5,298 nucleotides of DNA from Micavibrio sp. UBA1664 (GTDB lineage Bacteria > Pseudomonadota > Alphaproteobacteria > Micavibrionales > UBA1664): positions 1 to 5,298 of the forward strand of contig DCKW01000039.1 of the NCBI GenBank assembly GCA_002320485.1. The letters run 5' to 3'. Of the stretch, positions 5,255-5,298 are shown in pieces. The notes below the pieces were generated by a model that saw only the letters and a program-made list of their open reading frames with translations, searched no databases and was not told where the DNA came from. How positions within the stretch are numbered: the stretch's first letter is position 1; each line of letters begins with the position of its first letter. The position numbers were made by a program, and so were the translations under genes.

Positions 5255-5298
5255 GCGGGTGTAGCTCAATGGTAGAGCCCCAGCCTTCCAAGCTGGTT
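5255..5298 (+). tRNA. tRNA-Gly(TCC), 5' part, cut by window end
   Basis: The 5' acceptor strand is GCGGGTG (5255-5261), followed by T8 and A9. The D arm is GCTC, loop AATGGTA, GAGC (5264-5278). The anticodon stem is CCAGC/GCTGG around the loop CTTCCAA, with anticodon TCC at 5287-5289, which reads GGA and GGG. The sequence stops in the variable region, so the T arm and the 3' acceptor strand lie beyond the window. The D and anticodon stems pair perfectly, and nothing suggests a pseudogene. Confidence 0.95.

Noticed and set aside
1..5298. Mobile element, CRISPR array, toxin-antitoxin or defence system
   Set aside because: No transposase, direct-repeat array, attachment-site duplication or defence domain is visible. 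The two small orphan genes are isolated single genes and do not form an overlapping toxin-antitoxin pair.

Overview
The window looks like chromosomal DNA from an alphaproteobacterium of moderate to low GC content, by eye in the mid-40s percent. The main evidence is the rpoZ–relA/spoT gene order, an omega subunit of alphaproteobacterial type with an acidic tail, and a tRNA-Gly(TCC) of the usual alphaproteobacterial form. I cannot name the genus. An uncultured or atypical lineage is plausible, because the genes I would expect after relA/spoT in well-known alphaproteobacteria do not follow here.

Layout: rpoZ (37-438, +) ends at an intrinsic terminator. The loop of that terminator contains a TTGACA box that may be the -35 element of the next gene. 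This is a full-length bifunctional RSH (Rel/SpoT) ppGpp synthetase/hydrolase (+), with every domain and catalytic motif intact, ending at 2715. A symmetrical hairpin (2718-2744) separates it from a small convergent gene of unknown function (2743-3060, -). A 177-bp AT-rich divergent intergenic region holds two inverted repeats and possible back-to-back promoters. It leads to a NodB-type polysaccharide deacetylase without a signal peptide (3238-3975, +). Twenty bases later comes a protein that I read as a divergent relative of the SAM hydroxide adenosyltransferase (DUF62) family with altered active-site motifs (3996-4844, +). Its stop codon overlaps that of a convergent 107-aa unknown (4841-5164, -), which appears to have a leaderless promoter. 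The window ends inside a tRNA-Gly(TCC) gene starting at 5255.

How the genes relate: rpoZ and relA/spoT connect RNA polymerase and the stringent response; omega forms part of a ppGpp binding site in several proteobacteria. The deacetylase and the DUF62-like gene probably form a two-gene operon, but no shared pathway is evident. The two small minus-strand genes are orphans. I see no mobile element, CRISPR array, phage gene or defence system. The observations most worth following up are the DUF62-like protein with its replaced catalytic residues, its pairing with a signal-less deacetylase, the leaderless promoter of the 107-aa gene, and the nested terminator/promoter between rpoZ and relA/spoT.
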